Notes under the pieces: model-generated | What the model saw: only the letters and a program-made list of their open reading frames with translations | Database searches by the model: none | Told to the model about the DNA's origin: nothing | Program-made: the position numbers and the translations under genes | NCBI GenBank assembly: GCA_944388075.1 | Contig: CALXHI010000012.1 | Location: 61,373-125,372 of the forward strand | Reading direction: 5' to 3' | From: an uncultured Clostridia bacterium | GTDB taxonomy: Bacteria > Bacillota > Clostridia > Oscillospirales > Ruminococcaceae | Length of the DNA stretch: 64,000 bases | Shown: one piece after another, positions 32,386 through 42,339 of the stretch | Layout: the number at the start of each line of letters is the position of its first letter | Position numbering within the stretch: position 1 is the stretch's first letter

Positions 32386-34455
32386 ATGCACATCAAGTGG
32401 AAGAAAGGCACATCCGCATTGACGGCAGCGGCGATGACGCTGTCCGCCCTAACCATGCAGTTGGTTTCCGTACAAGCTGCTGTATTGAGCGCACCGCTGC
32501 TTACCAATACCAGTTCGGACAAAGCCAGCTACAAAGTCGACCTGTCCAGTATTGATGTATCGCTCGTCGATCGCATTGAAGCTGACCTGACTGTCGACAC
32601 CGCATACGCAAATGGCTGCTTCGGCTACAACAGCGACAACCCCGACTATGACCCGACAGACGAGACCAGCTCACAGTTCAATTGGAACTCGATCGATTGG
32701 GAACTCGCAATCGCAGAGGGTACTGTTTCTGTTGAAGGTCTGGCGGGCACGCTTTCTCAAGACAGCCCGACCATCGAGATGCAGACCTGGTGGATCAACG
32801 AGGTCCATGAGGGCGAAGAGGCTGTCGGCGACGGCACCATGCTCCTCAACAGCATTACTGTCTATGACGCAGACGGCAACATTCTCGGCTTCTTCGGCAT
32901 CGATGAAGACGCTCTGTTGACCGCTACCACCACAGATGCAGCCGCTGAAAATGCAAAGCCCACCTACGACTTCAACTTCGTTGGCATTGATGCATCCGCT
33001 GTGGACAAGATCGAAGCTGTCATCGCTGTCGATTCCGGTTACATCAGCGGTTCGATCAGCTACACCGATACCACCATCACGGTAGATCCCGAGGATGAAA
33101 CCTCGACCAACTGGGTGTCCGTTGACTGCGAGTCCAACGGCTACTACAATGTTTGGACTGCTGAAGGTCTGGCAGGCAAGCTCGATGCTGAAAATCCGAC
33201 TGCAAACCTCCAGCTCTGGTACGTCAATCCGTTCTATGTCTGGAATGAGGAAACCGAAGAGTCCACCGTCAGCGATGACGGTACTGCACAGCTCGTTGAG
33301 GTGCGCTACTACGATGTAGACGGCAACCTGCTCGTTCCGACTGACATCAATACCGCTCTGCTCGAGAGAACCAGCGATGCCACCGGCGATTCTTCCTACG
33401 CAATCCCGTTCGTTGGTCTGGATGCGTCCGAGGTTGATCGCATCGAGGCTGAGGTCTATGTCGATTCCGCATATGTCAACGGCTGCATCGGCTTCAATGA
33501 TGTAACCGCTGAAGATCCGGATGCCGCTTGGACCACCACCGAGTGCGAAACCAACGGCGAGTACGGTACTTGGACCATTGAGGGTCTGGCAGGCAAGCTC
33601 GATCCGAACTATGCTTCTGCACAGATTCAGTTCTGGTTTGTCAACCCCTTCTATGACAAGGATACCGGCGAAGTCGATGAGGATGGCAACCCAATCTATG
33701 AGGCAGGCAGCACCGGTACTGCAAAGCTGCTCTCCGTCACACTGTACGATGCAGCAGGCAATGTCATGACTCCTGTGGATATCAATGATTACCTCGTCAA
33801 GAAGAACGGTAATGGTGCTGACTACGATGGCGATTCCGTTCCTTATGTCATCAACTTCGGTGATGTCGATCCGACCGCTGTCGCTTCAATGGAGCTGTTC
33901 TTCTACACCGATTCCGGTTATGTCAATGGCTGCATCGGCTACAACAACGCAGAAGGCGATTGGTCTTCGATCAACTATGACTGCACAACAATGTTCGGTT
34001 CTACGCTCATTGAGGGTATCGACGGCACGATTGCTGACGGTGCACAGATTCAGCTTTGGTGGGTTGACGAGTTCCAGAACGATACCGGCGAAGTCGATGA
34101 GAACGGCGATCCGATCATGAAATATGTCGGCGAAGGTACTTCCTACCTGCTGAGCGTAGCCTTCTACGATGCTGACGGCACTCTCCTGGGCTACAATGGT
34201 CAGGATCCTGCCGGTCTGGCTGCTCCGGAAGCTCCGAACGTCTTCTATGGCGATACTGACTGCAATGGTGTTATCACGGTTGCTGACTCCGTTCTGACAG
34301 CGCGCTATGTCGCAGAGGATTCCATGGTAGATGTGACAGATGCCGGTCTGCTGAATGCTGATTGCAATGGCGATGGTATCGTCAATGCACAGGATATTTC
34401 GTCGCTCAACCGCTACATTGCCGGTCTGGTTGAAAAACTCGGCCCGGTTGCCTAA
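32386..34455 (+). CDS. Secreted dockerin protein with four tandem ~145-residue repeats
   Basis: 689 residues. Signal peptide (to about residue 35), then four copies of an unrecognised domain starting near residues 48, 193, 337 and 486. Each has the pattern I(D/E)A..xVDSxYxxGxIxY, WTxEGLAGKLD, QLWxVNPF and LxSVxxYDxDGN. A C-terminal type I dockerin lies at about 618-685 with two calcium loops (DTDCNGVITVAD, NADCNGDGIVNAQD). The dockerin should plug the protein into a cohesin scaffold. Repeats rich in Trp/Tyr and acidic residues suggest carbohydrate binding (inference); no catalytic domain is visible. AAGGAGG precedes ATG 32386. Repeats 2 and 3 are similar at DNA level, pointing to duplication. 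Confidence 0.85.
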   Translation: MHIKWKKGTSALTAAAMTLSALTMQLVSVQAAVLSAPLLTNTSSDKASYKVDLSSIDVSLVDRIEADLTVDTAYANGCFGYNSDNPDYDPTDETSSQFNWNSIDWELAIAEGTVSVEGLAGTLSQDSPTIEMQTWWINEVHEGEEAVGDGTMLLNSITVYDADGNILGFFGIDEDALLTATTTDAAAENAKPTYDFNFVGIDASAVDKIEAVIAVDSGYISGSISYTDTTITVDPEDETSTNWVSVDCESNGYYNVWTAEGLAGKLDAENPTANLQLWYVNPFYVWNEETEESTVSDDGTAQLVEVRYYDVDGNLLVPTDINTALLERTSDATGDSSYAIPFVGLDASEVDRIEAEVYVDSAYVNGCIGFNDVTAEDPDAAWTTTECETNGEYGTWTIEGLAGKLDPNYASAQIQFWFVNPFYDKDTGEVDEDGNPIYEAGSTGTAKLLSVTLYDAAGNVMTPVDINDYLVKKNGNGADYDGDSVPYVINFGDVDPTAVASMELFFYTDSGYVNGCIGYNNAEGDWSSINYDCTTMFGSTLIEGIDGTIADGAQIQLWWVDEFQNDTGEVDENGDPIMKYVGEGTSYLLSVAFYDADGTLLGYNGQDPAGLAAPEAPNVFYGDTDCNGVITVADSVLTARYVAEDSMVDVTDAGLLNADCNGDGIVNAQDISSLNRYIAGLVEKLGPVA

Positions 34456-34464
34456 GTTCAACAC

Positions 34465-34502
34465 AAAACCCGTTCCTTACTGCGGTCAGGGACGGGTTTT
34501 CC
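34465..34502 (+). terminator. Terminator after the dockerin repeat protein
   Basis: AAACCCGTTCC / GGGACGGGTTT stem with a 12-base loop and T-run, 10 bases after the stop. The convergent gene on the other strand ends at 34557, so it may work both ways. Confidence 0.85.
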
Positions 34503-34556
34503 CTGTCTATGGCAAACAAAAACGGCAGTACCAAATGGGACTGCCGATTTGTTGTA

Positions 34557-35897
34557 TTACGATTCTGTTGGTGCATCCTCCGAAGAGGGTGTGGGTTTTG
34601 GCGCGATTTCCTCCAGCAGAATCCAACGCTGCACATATTGGCTTTCCGGCTGATCCGTATCAAACAAACCGGATTCCATATCTGTAGGTTCTACCCCCAA
34701 ATCCTTCTCAAGAAATTCCGGCGGCAAATCTCTGTCCTGCAAACGCTCCGATACCAACTCTCGAATCAGATGGTAGAGCACCGCAAAGACCGGTACACCG
34801 AGTGCCATACCGATAACACCAAACAATCCGCCGCCCAGCAAGCAGGCGAACAGCTCCCAGAATGCCGGCAATCCAACCGATGTTCCGACAATTTTCGGTT
34901 CCAGTACATTGCCGTCAAATTGTTGCAGCACGAGAATGAAAATTGCGAAATACACTGCCTTCAGTGGATCTTCCATCAGAATTAACAGGATGCAGGGTAT
35001 CGCACCGATAATCGGACCGAAAAAGGGAATGATATCCGTCACGCCGATAATTACCGAAATCAAAACCGAGTACGGTGCATCCATAATCAGCAGCCCAAAA
35101 AAGCAGAGTATGCCGACTACAATACATTCCAAAGACTTGCCCAAAACCGCAGTTGCAAAGGTTTTGTTCGCTTTTCGCATCTGCTCATAAATCCAAAAAG
35201 CAGTTTTCGATTTCACAAACGCAAACAAAATCCGCTTAAACTGCCGCACAAAGCGTTCTTTACTGATGAGCAGGTAAATTGCTACGATCATACCGATCAG
35301 AACATCATAAATCAAGCCAAAAGTTCCTGCCGCACCTGCTGCCAACTGTGAAAGAATTTTCTGCGTCATATCCTTGGTGTCCTCGCTGCTGATCACCGTT
35401 TCCAAATTGCTCAGCGAACCAATCAGCTGCGCACCATATTGATACAGCGAGCTGTCTCGGGGTATCCATTTCTCCACATAATTTCCTGCCATTTCGACAT
35501 AGCCGGGCAGCTTTTGCAGAAAGGTGGACATACTGTCGATGACCTGCGAAAATGTTACCGCAACCAGCAGTCCAATAACCGCCAACAGGCACAGTACCGC
35601 AACACAGGCACTCGCCACACGGGCAATTTTCTGAATCCTTGTCGTATTTTTCATAATGCGGCTCAGCCGCTTTGTAAAATGCCGTTCCAAGCGTACCGCA
35701 AGCGGATTGAGCAGATAGGCGAATACCAATCCCGCCAAAACCGGACCCAAAGCCGATAGAACGCCCTTAATATATGTCCATAAGCTGGAGAAATGAATGC
35801 AGGCAAAGGTGAACAAAATACAGCCGCAAAGCACAAGCAATAGGTTCAACGGCCGCATTTGTGATAACACAATGGGATCTCTGCGTTGTTTTTTCAT
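34557..35897 (-). CDS. AI-2E family transporter (PerM/YtvI-like)
   Basis: 446 residues, about eight membrane helices. The family's features are present: N-terminal VLCGCILFTFACIHFSSLW, ALGPVLAGLVFAYLLNPLA, and the C-terminal block GVTDIIPFFGPIIGAIPCIL followed by NVLEPKIVGTSVGLPAFWEL. Members export diverse small compounds or act as Na+/H+ antiporters; substrate unknown. ATG 35897 follows AAGGGGA; the open frame extends nine codons further without benefit. It begins 27 bases after the LRR gene, so it may be the last gene of that operon. Confidence 0.9.
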   Translation of the reverse strand: MKKQRRDPIVLSQMRPLNLLLVLCGCILFTFACIHFSSLWTYIKGVLSALGPVLAGLVFAYLLNPLAVRLERHFTKRLSRIMKNTTRIQKIARVASACVAVLCLLAVIGLLVAVTFSQVIDSMSTFLQKLPGYVEMAGNYVEKWIPRDSSLYQYGAQLIGSLSNLETVISSEDTKDMTQKILSQLAAGAAGTFGLIYDVLIGMIVAIYLLISKERFVRQFKRILFAFVKSKTAFWIYEQMRKANKTFATAVLGKSLECIVVGILCFFGLLIMDAPYSVLISVIIGVTDIIPFFGPIIGAIPCILLILMEDPLKAVYFAIFILVLQQFDGNVLEPKIVGTSVGLPAFWELFACLLGGGLFGVIGMALGVPVFAVLYHLIRELVSERLQDRDLPPEFLEKDLGVEPTDMESGLFDTDQPESQYVQRWILLEEIAPKPTPSSEDAPTES

Positions 35898-35924
35898 AAC
35901 AGTCCCCTTACATCCATGACACAC

Positions 35925-37616
35925 TCAATCGTCAACATCGCAGTCACAATCCGTATCGCAGTCGAAATTGTCGGTATCCGTACCGTCATCAGCAAAATCA
36001 TCCGCCGTGTCATCATCGGAATCCTTATCGTCGCCCTCTTCATCGTCAATGCGGAAGCCATAGCTGCGGTCAAAGGGATCGCCGTCTTCATCATCCCCCA
36101 GAATACCAACATAATTCGGATCGATTTCGTCTTCTTCGGGGATTGCGCTTTTCGCCTGCTCCGCAGCTGTTTTCTTCCCTACAAAGCGTTTCCATGCCAC
36201 CACACCCAGAGCAACAAAAATCACCAACAGAACGCCAATGCCGATATACAGCAGCAGCTGCGGATCGATGCCATCCTGATCATAATCAATGTCATTGGTC
36301 TTGGCATACTCCTTTGCCGCCGATTGCGGCTTGACCTGCATCGTAAAATCTGCAATCACTTCCGGATCCGGCGTAGTTTCGGCATCCTCCTCCGCTTCCG
36401 GCACATAGAACCCAATGGCATATTCTTCAATCGTCGTCACCGTTTCCGGAACCGTCAAGCTCTTGAGTGCCGTACAATCACAAAACGCATACGCCCCAAT
36501 GGCTTCGACTGCTGCCGGAATCTGAATGTCCGTCAAGGCGGTGCAGCCATAGAACGCATACTCACCAATGCTGCGTATCGATTCGGGAATCGCAAAGGTC
36601 GTCAATTGCACACAGTCCGCAAAGGCACTTGCGGCGATATAGTCCAGATGTGCCGGATATTCAACGTTTTTCAACGAAACGCAGTTCGAGAATGCGCCTT
36701 CATTGATCACCTGAATGCCGCTTGGGAATACCACCTCTTCCAGAGACAGTGCGCCGGAAAAGGCATAGGGCGAAAGTGTGGTTGTGCCATCGGGAATCGT
36801 ATAAGTGACAGCTGACGATCCGGTCGGATAGAACATCAACTCGCTGCCGTCCTTGGTAAACAGCACGCCATCTTCTGTTGCCATATAGTTCGGATTGTCT
36901 GCGTCCACCTTTACTTGCTCCATCGAGCTGCATGCCATCAGTGCCAACGCATTGATAGTCGTGGTCGTTGCAGGAATTTCAAGCTCCTGCAAGGAAGAGC
37001 AGCCCATGAAGCAAAGGCTTTGCAGTTCCTCAAGCTGATCGGGCAGATCAACCGACTCCAGTGCCATTGAATAATAGAACAGATAGCTCGGCAGTACCTT
37101 CAGCGTATCGGGGAAATCCACTTCTTTCAGCGAAAAGCAATAGGAGAACGCATACGAACCAATCTCCTCCAGCGAATCCGGCAATTCGATGGTTTCCAGT
37201 GCGGTACAAGAATAGAAGGCGTATTCACCAATGGACGTAATGGTATCCGGCAATTTAATTTCCGTCAGACTCGTACAGCCGGTGAATGCACCTTCTCCGA
37301 TGCTGCGCAAATTGGCTTTCAAGGTCAGCTGCTTCAGCGATGTACAGCCGGAAAATGCCGCCTCGCCAATCTCGATGATCGGATAACCGCCGACTTCCTT
37401 CGGCAAGGTCAATTCGACAACACCGGGATCTGCGGTTTTCACACGCACACCGCCGTCGATGATTTCATAGGTCAGCACCTCATCGGTGAATGTACTGTCA
37501 TCACCGTCATCTTCAACCTCTCCGACCACGGCAGAGCCACAGAGTGCACCAACGCCGGAGCAGAGCATGGCTGCACCGAGCAATGCGGCAAGTGTTTTAC
37601 GGAATTGTTGTATCAT
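35925..37616 (-). CDS. BspA-like LRR surface protein with acidic cytoplasmic tail
   Basis: 563 residues. Signal peptide (ALLGAAMLCSGVGALCGSA), about 14 LRR_5 repeats (IGEYAFYSCTALETIELPDS and similar), a stalk, one membrane helix (LLLYIGIGVLLVIFVALGVV, near 450) and a ~90-residue tail with repeated Asp/Glu that ends in a Cys/Asp-rich run (FDCDTDCDCDVDD). The long intracellular tail is unlike the short basic ends of its siblings and might bind metal or a partner (speculation). ATG overlaps the stop of the upstream LRR gene (ATGA), with AGAGGAGG before it. Confidence 0.88.
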   Translation of the reverse strand: MIQQFRKTLAALLGAAMLCSGVGALCGSAVVGEVEDDGDDSTFTDEVLTYEIIDGGVRVKTADPGVVELTLPKEVGGYPIIEIGEAAFSGCTSLKQLTLKANLRSIGEGAFTGCTSLTEIKLPDTITSIGEYAFYSCTALETIELPDSLEEIGSYAFSYCFSLKEVDFPDTLKVLPSYLFYYSMALESVDLPDQLEELQSLCFMGCSSLQELEIPATTTTINALALMACSSMEQVKVDADNPNYMATEDGVLFTKDGSELMFYPTGSSAVTYTIPDGTTTLSPYAFSGALSLEEVVFPSGIQVINEGAFSNCVSLKNVEYPAHLDYIAASAFADCVQLTTFAIPESIRSIGEYAFYGCTALTDIQIPAAVEAIGAYAFCDCTALKSLTVPETVTTIEEYAIGFYVPEAEEDAETTPDPEVIADFTMQVKPQSAAKEYAKTNDIDYDQDGIDPQLLLYIGIGVLLVIFVALGVVAWKRFVGKKTAAEQAKSAIPEEDEIDPNYVGILGDDEDGDPFDRSYGFRIDDEEGDDKDSDDDTADDFADDGTDTDNFDCDTDCDCDVDD

Positions 37617-38947
37617 TTGGATGGCCTCCTCTTTTGTTTTGCAACCGGCTCGCCCTTGCGAGGCCCTGCCGCGATGCGAATGGTATTGTTGCGCTTATAA
37701 ATCAGAACGCCAATGCCAATGCCGATGGCAATCACGATACCTGCAATCATCAGGATAATTCCCAAGACCTGATTGCCCGGCTGTCGAATGCCGTTTGCCT
37801 TGATATACTCCATAGCAGCAGAACCTTCCTCCGCCTGCACACGGCAGGCACGGTTGAGAACGGGTTGTGCAGTATCCGTATCGACATTGTAGCCGATGGC
37901 ATACTCACCAATTTCGGTGACGGTTGCCGGCACGGTCAATGTTTGCAGCCGCTCACAGGCAAGAAAGGCATAGTCGCCGATGGTAGTCACACTTGCGGGA
38001 ATTTGTATGTGCTCCAGACGACTGCAATAGGCAAATGCCGCATAGGGAATTTCGGTCATGCCCTCCGGCAGCGTCATCGTCTTGAGCTTGGAACAGCCAT
38101 AGAATGCCTCCTCACCCAATGCTGTCACATCTCCCAAATGGATTTCCTCCAGATTGGCAGCGCCGATCATCGCCCAGTTTGAAAGCCGTGTCACACCGGC
38201 GGGAACGGTAAAGCTCGTATCGGACTTTGCCGGCGGATACTTAATCAGCAAGGTTTTGCTGCTGTTATAGAGTACACCGTCCATGTCGCAATAGGTCGGA
38301 TTCTCCTCCGCAACGGTGATTTGCCGGAGCTTGTGGCATCCCTCAAACACATACGCATCGAGTTTGGTGACCGAAGCCGGAATCTGCACCTGCTCGAGAT
38401 TCGCTACATTGCCGAATGCCATTTCGCCAACCTGCGTTAAAGACTCGGGAAATTCCAGCACCTGCCATCCGGCAATGCCATAGAAGCATTCCACACCAAT
38501 TGTGGTCAGTGCATCGGAGAAGTCGCATACCGTCAATGCCGTACAGCCGTAAAATGCACTATCCCCCAATGTGGTAACGCTGTCGGGCAACGAAATCTGC
38601 TCGAGTGCCGTACAGCCATAGAACGCACCGCTTTCAATGGTGGTAATGGTATCGGGCAATGTAATATCGGTCAGAGCCGTACATTCGTAAAATGCCGCCT
38701 CGCCAATCACCGTGACGGTTTTCTCGCTGATTTTCTCGGGAATTTCAACCGTGCCGGAACCGGTCAGTTCGCAGTCGGTGATTTTCAGGGTATTGTCCTC
38801 CAGATAGGAGAAGGATATCGTGCCATTGTTCAGCACATACATACCGGAGGATTCAAAATCCGCCGCATTCTCCTCTGCCGCAGCCGCCACGCCCTGCATG
38901 CTGCCAAACAGCAGCATTCCGCAGATGAGTACCATTCGCATCCTCAT
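37613..38947 (-). CDS. BspA-like LRR surface protein
   Basis: 444 residues. Signal peptide (MVLICGMLLFGSMQGVAAAA), a short beta-rich N-terminal part, LRR_5 repeats of the IGEAAFYECTALTDITLPDT type, and a C-terminal helix (GIILMIAGIVIAIGIGIGVL) followed by a basic tail KPSK-like end. ATG 38947 overlaps the stop of the preceding LRR gene (ATGA) and has GGGGAGA upstream; the frame is open 24 codons further but inside that gene. Second of three coupled paralogues, implying near-equal synthesis. Confidence 0.88.
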   Translation of the reverse strand: MRMRMVLICGMLLFGSMQGVAAAAEENAADFESSGMYVLNNGTISFSYLEDNTLKITDCELTGSGTVEIPEKISEKTVTVIGEAAFYECTALTDITLPDTITTIESGAFYGCTALEQISLPDSVTTLGDSAFYGCTALTVCDFSDALTTIGVECFYGIAGWQVLEFPESLTQVGEMAFGNVANLEQVQIPASVTKLDAYVFEGCHKLRQITVAEENPTYCDMDGVLYNSSKTLLIKYPPAKSDTSFTVPAGVTRLSNWAMIGAANLEEIHLGDVTALGEEAFYGCSKLKTMTLPEGMTEIPYAAFAYCSRLEHIQIPASVTTIGDYAFLACERLQTLTVPATVTEIGEYAIGYNVDTDTAQPVLNRACRVQAEEGSAAMEYIKANGIRQPGNQVLGIILMIAGIVIAIGIGIGVLIYKRNNTIRIAAGPRKGEPVAKQKRRPSK

Positions 38948-40143
38948 GACTCGGTATCTCCCCGTTTCGATGCCTTCCTGGCAATCAGCACAATCAGCCA
39001 TACGACCAATGCCAGACACACTACGCCGCAGACAATGCCGCCAATCAAGGAAACAGCGGACAACCCATCCTCCTCGACATTCGCAGAGGAATCCACACTG
39101 CTTTCCTGTCCGATCGGCACTTCCTCCAAATTCTCATGCTTGTCCTCAATTTCTCGGAACGTGAAGGTATTGCCATTCTCCGCATCGGACGCATACCGCT
39201 CCGCATCCGAGCCTTTTTCGCCATAGATGACGAAATCCGCATTGATGGTCAGGTTTTGCTCCGCATCGAGCTGATAGCCGAATGCCGAATAGTCAATGAA
39301 GGTCACAGTGGCAGGAATCGTCACCTCCGTCATCGGCGTACCGGCAAATGCCGCCTGTCCAATGGTGGTACACTCCTTCGGCACTTCAAATTCCCCCAGA
39401 CTCGTACCGGCAAATGCTGCCGCACCAATCGTTTTGATGGTATCAGGCAAGGTCAGTGCGTCCAAAGCAGCACAGCCATAAAAGGTATACTCCTCGATTT
39501 CGGTGACTGCATCGGGCAATGTCACATTGTTCAGCTGCTCACAATCAGCGAACGCCCATGCACCAATCGTTTTCAGCGAGTCCGGAAACGTCACGCTCTG
39601 CAAGGTGTCGCAATAGGCAAATGCCACATAGCCAATATCATACACGCCATCGGGAATCGTCACGTTCACAGGGTTCGTGCCGATCGGATAGCGCACGAGA
39701 TATTTGCCCTCCGATGCATACAGCACGCCGTCAATGCTCTGAAAGTACAGGCTGTTTTCTGCCACCTGATAGGATTTCAAATTCGAGCAATCCGCAAAGG
39801 TTGTATTGCCAATGCCGACCATCTGGCTGGGCAGTGTGACAGTTTCCAGCGTATCGTTATCGACAAAGGCGGTATCGCCCAATGCCACCACCGGCAGATC
39901 GTCCAATGTCTCCGGAATGACGAGATTTGTCTCCGATCCGGTATAGGATTCGATACAGGCAGCCTTGACATTCTCATCGTCCACGCTGACCATCAGCGTA
40001 TAGGTATAGTCGCCGCTGGTGAAGATTTCTTCCTCTTCCTCCTCTGCCTGCACGGCATGAACGCCAACCGCCAACAGGCTCAGCATCGCAGCGGTCAGTG
40101 CAGCAATTCCTTTCATCTGCTTGGTACACCAATGTTGGTTCAT
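38944..40143 (-). CDS. BspA-like LRR surface protein (first of three-gene operon)
   Basis: 399 residues. Signal peptide (GIAALTAAMLSLLAVGVHA), a Glu run (AEEEEEEIF) just after the cleavage region, about nine LRR_5 repeats (IGAWAFADCEQLNNVTLPDA), and a C-terminal helix (LIGGIVCGVVCLALVVWLIV) with a basic end. The start follows GGAGAT. Upstream 184 bases to glmS hold a GC-rich stem (TGCGGC/GCCGCA) without a T-run; no convincing promoter was found. Confidence 0.88.
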   Translation of the reverse strand: MNQHWCTKQMKGIAALTAAMLSLLAVGVHAVQAEEEEEEIFTSGDYTYTLMVSVDDENVKAACIESYTGSETNLVIPETLDDLPVVALGDTAFVDNDTLETVTLPSQMVGIGNTTFADCSNLKSYQVAENSLYFQSIDGVLYASEGKYLVRYPIGTNPVNVTIPDGVYDIGYVAFAYCDTLQSVTFPDSLKTIGAWAFADCEQLNNVTLPDAVTEIEEYTFYGCAALDALTLPDTIKTIGAAAFAGTSLGEFEVPKECTTIGQAAFAGTPMTEVTIPATVTFIDYSAFGYQLDAEQNLTINADFVIYGEKGSDAERYASDAENGNTFTFREIEDKHENLEEVPIGQESSVDSSANVEEDGLSAVSLIGGIVCGVVCLALVVWLIVLIARKASKRGDTES

Positions 40144-40327
40144 GTGAAAATCTCCATTCTACTGCATTTTTCAGATTTTGTTTATGCAAATAAAAAATCA
40201 GGGAGAAACACGAGACTTCCAGTCCTCATACTTCACCCCGATTCTGATTCATGGCTCCCCTTTTTCCATCAATCAAATGCCTGCGGCGGCGAGAAACAGC
40301 CGCAAGCCCATATTCTCAAACAAAGTA

Positions 40328-42151
40328 TTATTCCACAGTCACGGATTTGGCCAGATTCCGAGGTTTATCCACATCGTTGCCGCGCATGACCGATACATAG
40401 TAGGCAATCAGCTGCAACGGCACAACCGCCAGCATCGGCATCAGCAGCGCATCAATTTCCGGTACAGCAAAGAAATAATCCGCAACCTCCTTGCTCGGAA
40501 TCAGCGATTCGCCGCAAATGACCAAGGTCTTTGCCCCCCTTGCCTTGACCTCCTCGATGTTGGATACCGTCTTCTTATGCAAATCCGGCTGCGTATCCAC
40601 CGCAATCACCGGCATATCCCGATCAATCAGCGAAATGGTGCCGTGCTTCAACTCACCGGCAGCATAGGCCTCGCTGTGAATGTAGCTGATTTCCTTCAGC
40701 TTCAGCGATCCCTCCATCGAGAGCGCATAGTCCAAACCTCTGCCGATATAGAGCAGACTTTCTGCCGAAACCAATGCCTCCGACATCGCTTTCAGCTCTT
40801 CCTTCTGCTCAAGCAATGCTGCAATGCGATCCGGCGTTTCCAGCAGCAGTGCAGTCAGGCGGCGGCATTCTGCCTCATCAATTTTGCCCTTAGCATATGC
40901 CAGCTCAAATGCAAACAGATACATCACGGAAATCTGTACCATGTAAGCCTTGGTCGATGCAACGGCAATCTCGGGACCCGCATGGGTGTAGATCAGCATA
41001 TCCGCCTCTCTCGCAATGGAAGAACCCTTAGCATTGACAATTGCAAGCGTCTTTGCCCCACGCTCGCTTGCCAAACGCATGGCTGCCAAGCTGTCAGCGG
41101 TTTCACCGGATTGCGAAATGATGATAATGAGATCACTTTCCCCAATCAGCGGCGAACGATAGCGAAACTCCGATGCGATATCAACGATCACCGGCACTCT
41201 TGCCAGCTTTTCAATGACATACTTGCCGACCATACCGGCGTGCATGGCGGTACCGCAGGCGACGATATAGATGTTGCGGAACGCTCTCAACGACTCCGGC
41301 GTAATGCCGCACTCACTGAGATTGGGCATACCGTTCTCGATGCGAGGCATCACGGTACGCTTGATGGACTCCGGCTGCTCATGAATCTCCTTGAGCATAT
41401 AGTGCTCATAGCCCTGCTTTTCGGCAGCTTCCATATCCCAATCCGCCGTCATCAGTTTCTTTTGGATGGGTCGGAACTGCATATTGCAGAAGGTAATGCT
41501 ACCCTCTTCGAGCATGGCAATCTCGTCATGTTCGAGCAGGTAATACTGACGGGTGTACTTGAGAATTGCCGGCACATCCGATGCAATAAAGCTCTCGTCT
41601 TCGCCCACACCGACAATCAGCGGGCTCTCCCGACGAACGGCATAGATACGGTTCGGGAAATCGTTGAACAGAATGCCCAACGCAAAGCTGCCGATAACCT
41701 GCGCCATCGTCTTAGCAATGGTTTCGAGCGGATTGCCGTTGTAGTTGTAGTCCAGCAGCTGTGCGACAACCTCGGTATCGGTTTCAGACACAAAGCTTCT
41801 GCCCTCGGCAATCAGCATTTCCTTCAGCTGCTTGTAGTTCTCGATGATACCGTTATGTACAATCGTCACATTTTCACCGCCACGGTGCGGATGGGAGTTG
41901 ATGTCCGACGGCTTACCATGGGTCGCCCAACGGGTATGACCGATGCCGACATGACCCTCCGGCTTGCCTTCCTGCTCCATTTTCTTGGAAAGATCTTCCA
42001 AACGGCCCTGTGACTTTGCAGTTTGGATGGTGTTATTCACAAAAACGGCAATGCCTGCCGAATCATAACCGCGATACTCGAGCTTAGACAGTGCCGCAAC
42101 CAACACATCGGCACAATCTCGCTTTCCAACATATCCGACAATTCCACACAT
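40328..42151 (-). CDS. glmS: Glutamine-fructose-6-phosphate aminotransferase
   Basis: Makes glucosamine 6-phosphate from fructose 6-phosphate and glutamine, the entry to cell-wall amino sugars. 607 residues. N-terminal nucleophile Cys2 (MCGIVGYVG) exposed after Met removal; glutaminase blocks LEYRGYDSAGIAV, IGHTRWATHG and VHNGIIENYK; two SIS domains (YIVACGTAMHAGMVGKYVIE; DLIIIISQSGETADSL) and the C-terminal DKPRNLAKSVTVE. The open frame extends 15 codons upstream but Cys must follow the initiator Met, which fixes the start. Another glutamine-dependent enzyme in this window. Confidence 0.97.
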   Translation of the reverse strand: MCGIVGYVGKRDCADVLVAALSKLEYRGYDSAGIAVFVNNTIQTAKSQGRLEDLSKKMEQEGKPEGHVGIGHTRWATHGKPSDINSHPHRGGENVTIVHNGIIENYKQLKEMLIAEGRSFVSETDTEVVAQLLDYNYNGNPLETIAKTMAQVIGSFALGILFNDFPNRIYAVRRESPLIVGVGEDESFIASDVPAILKYTRQYYLLEHDEIAMLEEGSITFCNMQFRPIQKKLMTADWDMEAAEKQGYEHYMLKEIHEQPESIKRTVMPRIENGMPNLSECGITPESLRAFRNIYIVACGTAMHAGMVGKYVIEKLARVPVIVDIASEFRYRSPLIGESDLIIIISQSGETADSLAAMRLASERGAKTLAIVNAKGSSIAREADMLIYTHAGPEIAVASTKAYMVQISVMYLFAFELAYAKGKIDEAECRRLTALLLETPDRIAALLEQKEELKAMSEALVSAESLLYIGRGLDYALSMEGSLKLKEISYIHSEAYAAGELKHGTISLIDRDMPVIAVDTQPDLHKKTVSNIEEVKARGAKTLVICGESLIPSKEVADYFFAVPEIDALLMPMLAVVPLQLIAYYVSVMRGNDVDKPRNLAKSVTVE

Positions 42152-42265
42152 ATTCTCTGTATCCTTTCTTCCGGTTTTGTCTTGCAGAAGCTGCAATTTA
42201 ATTCACTTTGATTAAGCAAATGAAATACCTTAATATCGGCTTTTACATTCGGAATTATAAGGATA

Positions 42266-42294
42266 ATTATAGCATAGAGCACACGAAAATGCAA
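42266..42294 (-). promoter_or_regulatory. Promoter of glmS
   Basis: TTGCAT (42289-42294), 17-base spacer, TATAAT (42266-42271) with TGC directly before it, minus strand, leader of about 108 bases. The leader is too short for, and lacks, the glmS ribozyme core. Confidence 0.75.
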
Positions 42295-42339
42295 GCTAAA
42301 TTCCCAAAAATCGCCCTATTGCCTAAAAGGTCGGATGAA

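Noticed and set aside
32560..34200. Tandem DNA repeats suggesting a CRISPR or satellite array
   Set aside because: The periodicity is coding: four diverged protein domains in one open frame.
35925..40143. Short recurrent motifs suggesting a repeat array
   Set aside because: They encode the LRR_5 repeats of three surface proteins.
40178..42013. 611-codon plus-strand frame opposite glmS
   Set aside because: Antisense to glmS, with no ribosome site and no recognisable domain.
42152..42339. A glmS ribozyme before glmS
   Set aside because: The leader from the predicted start is only about 108 bases and shows no ribozyme core; an ordinary promoter explains the region.
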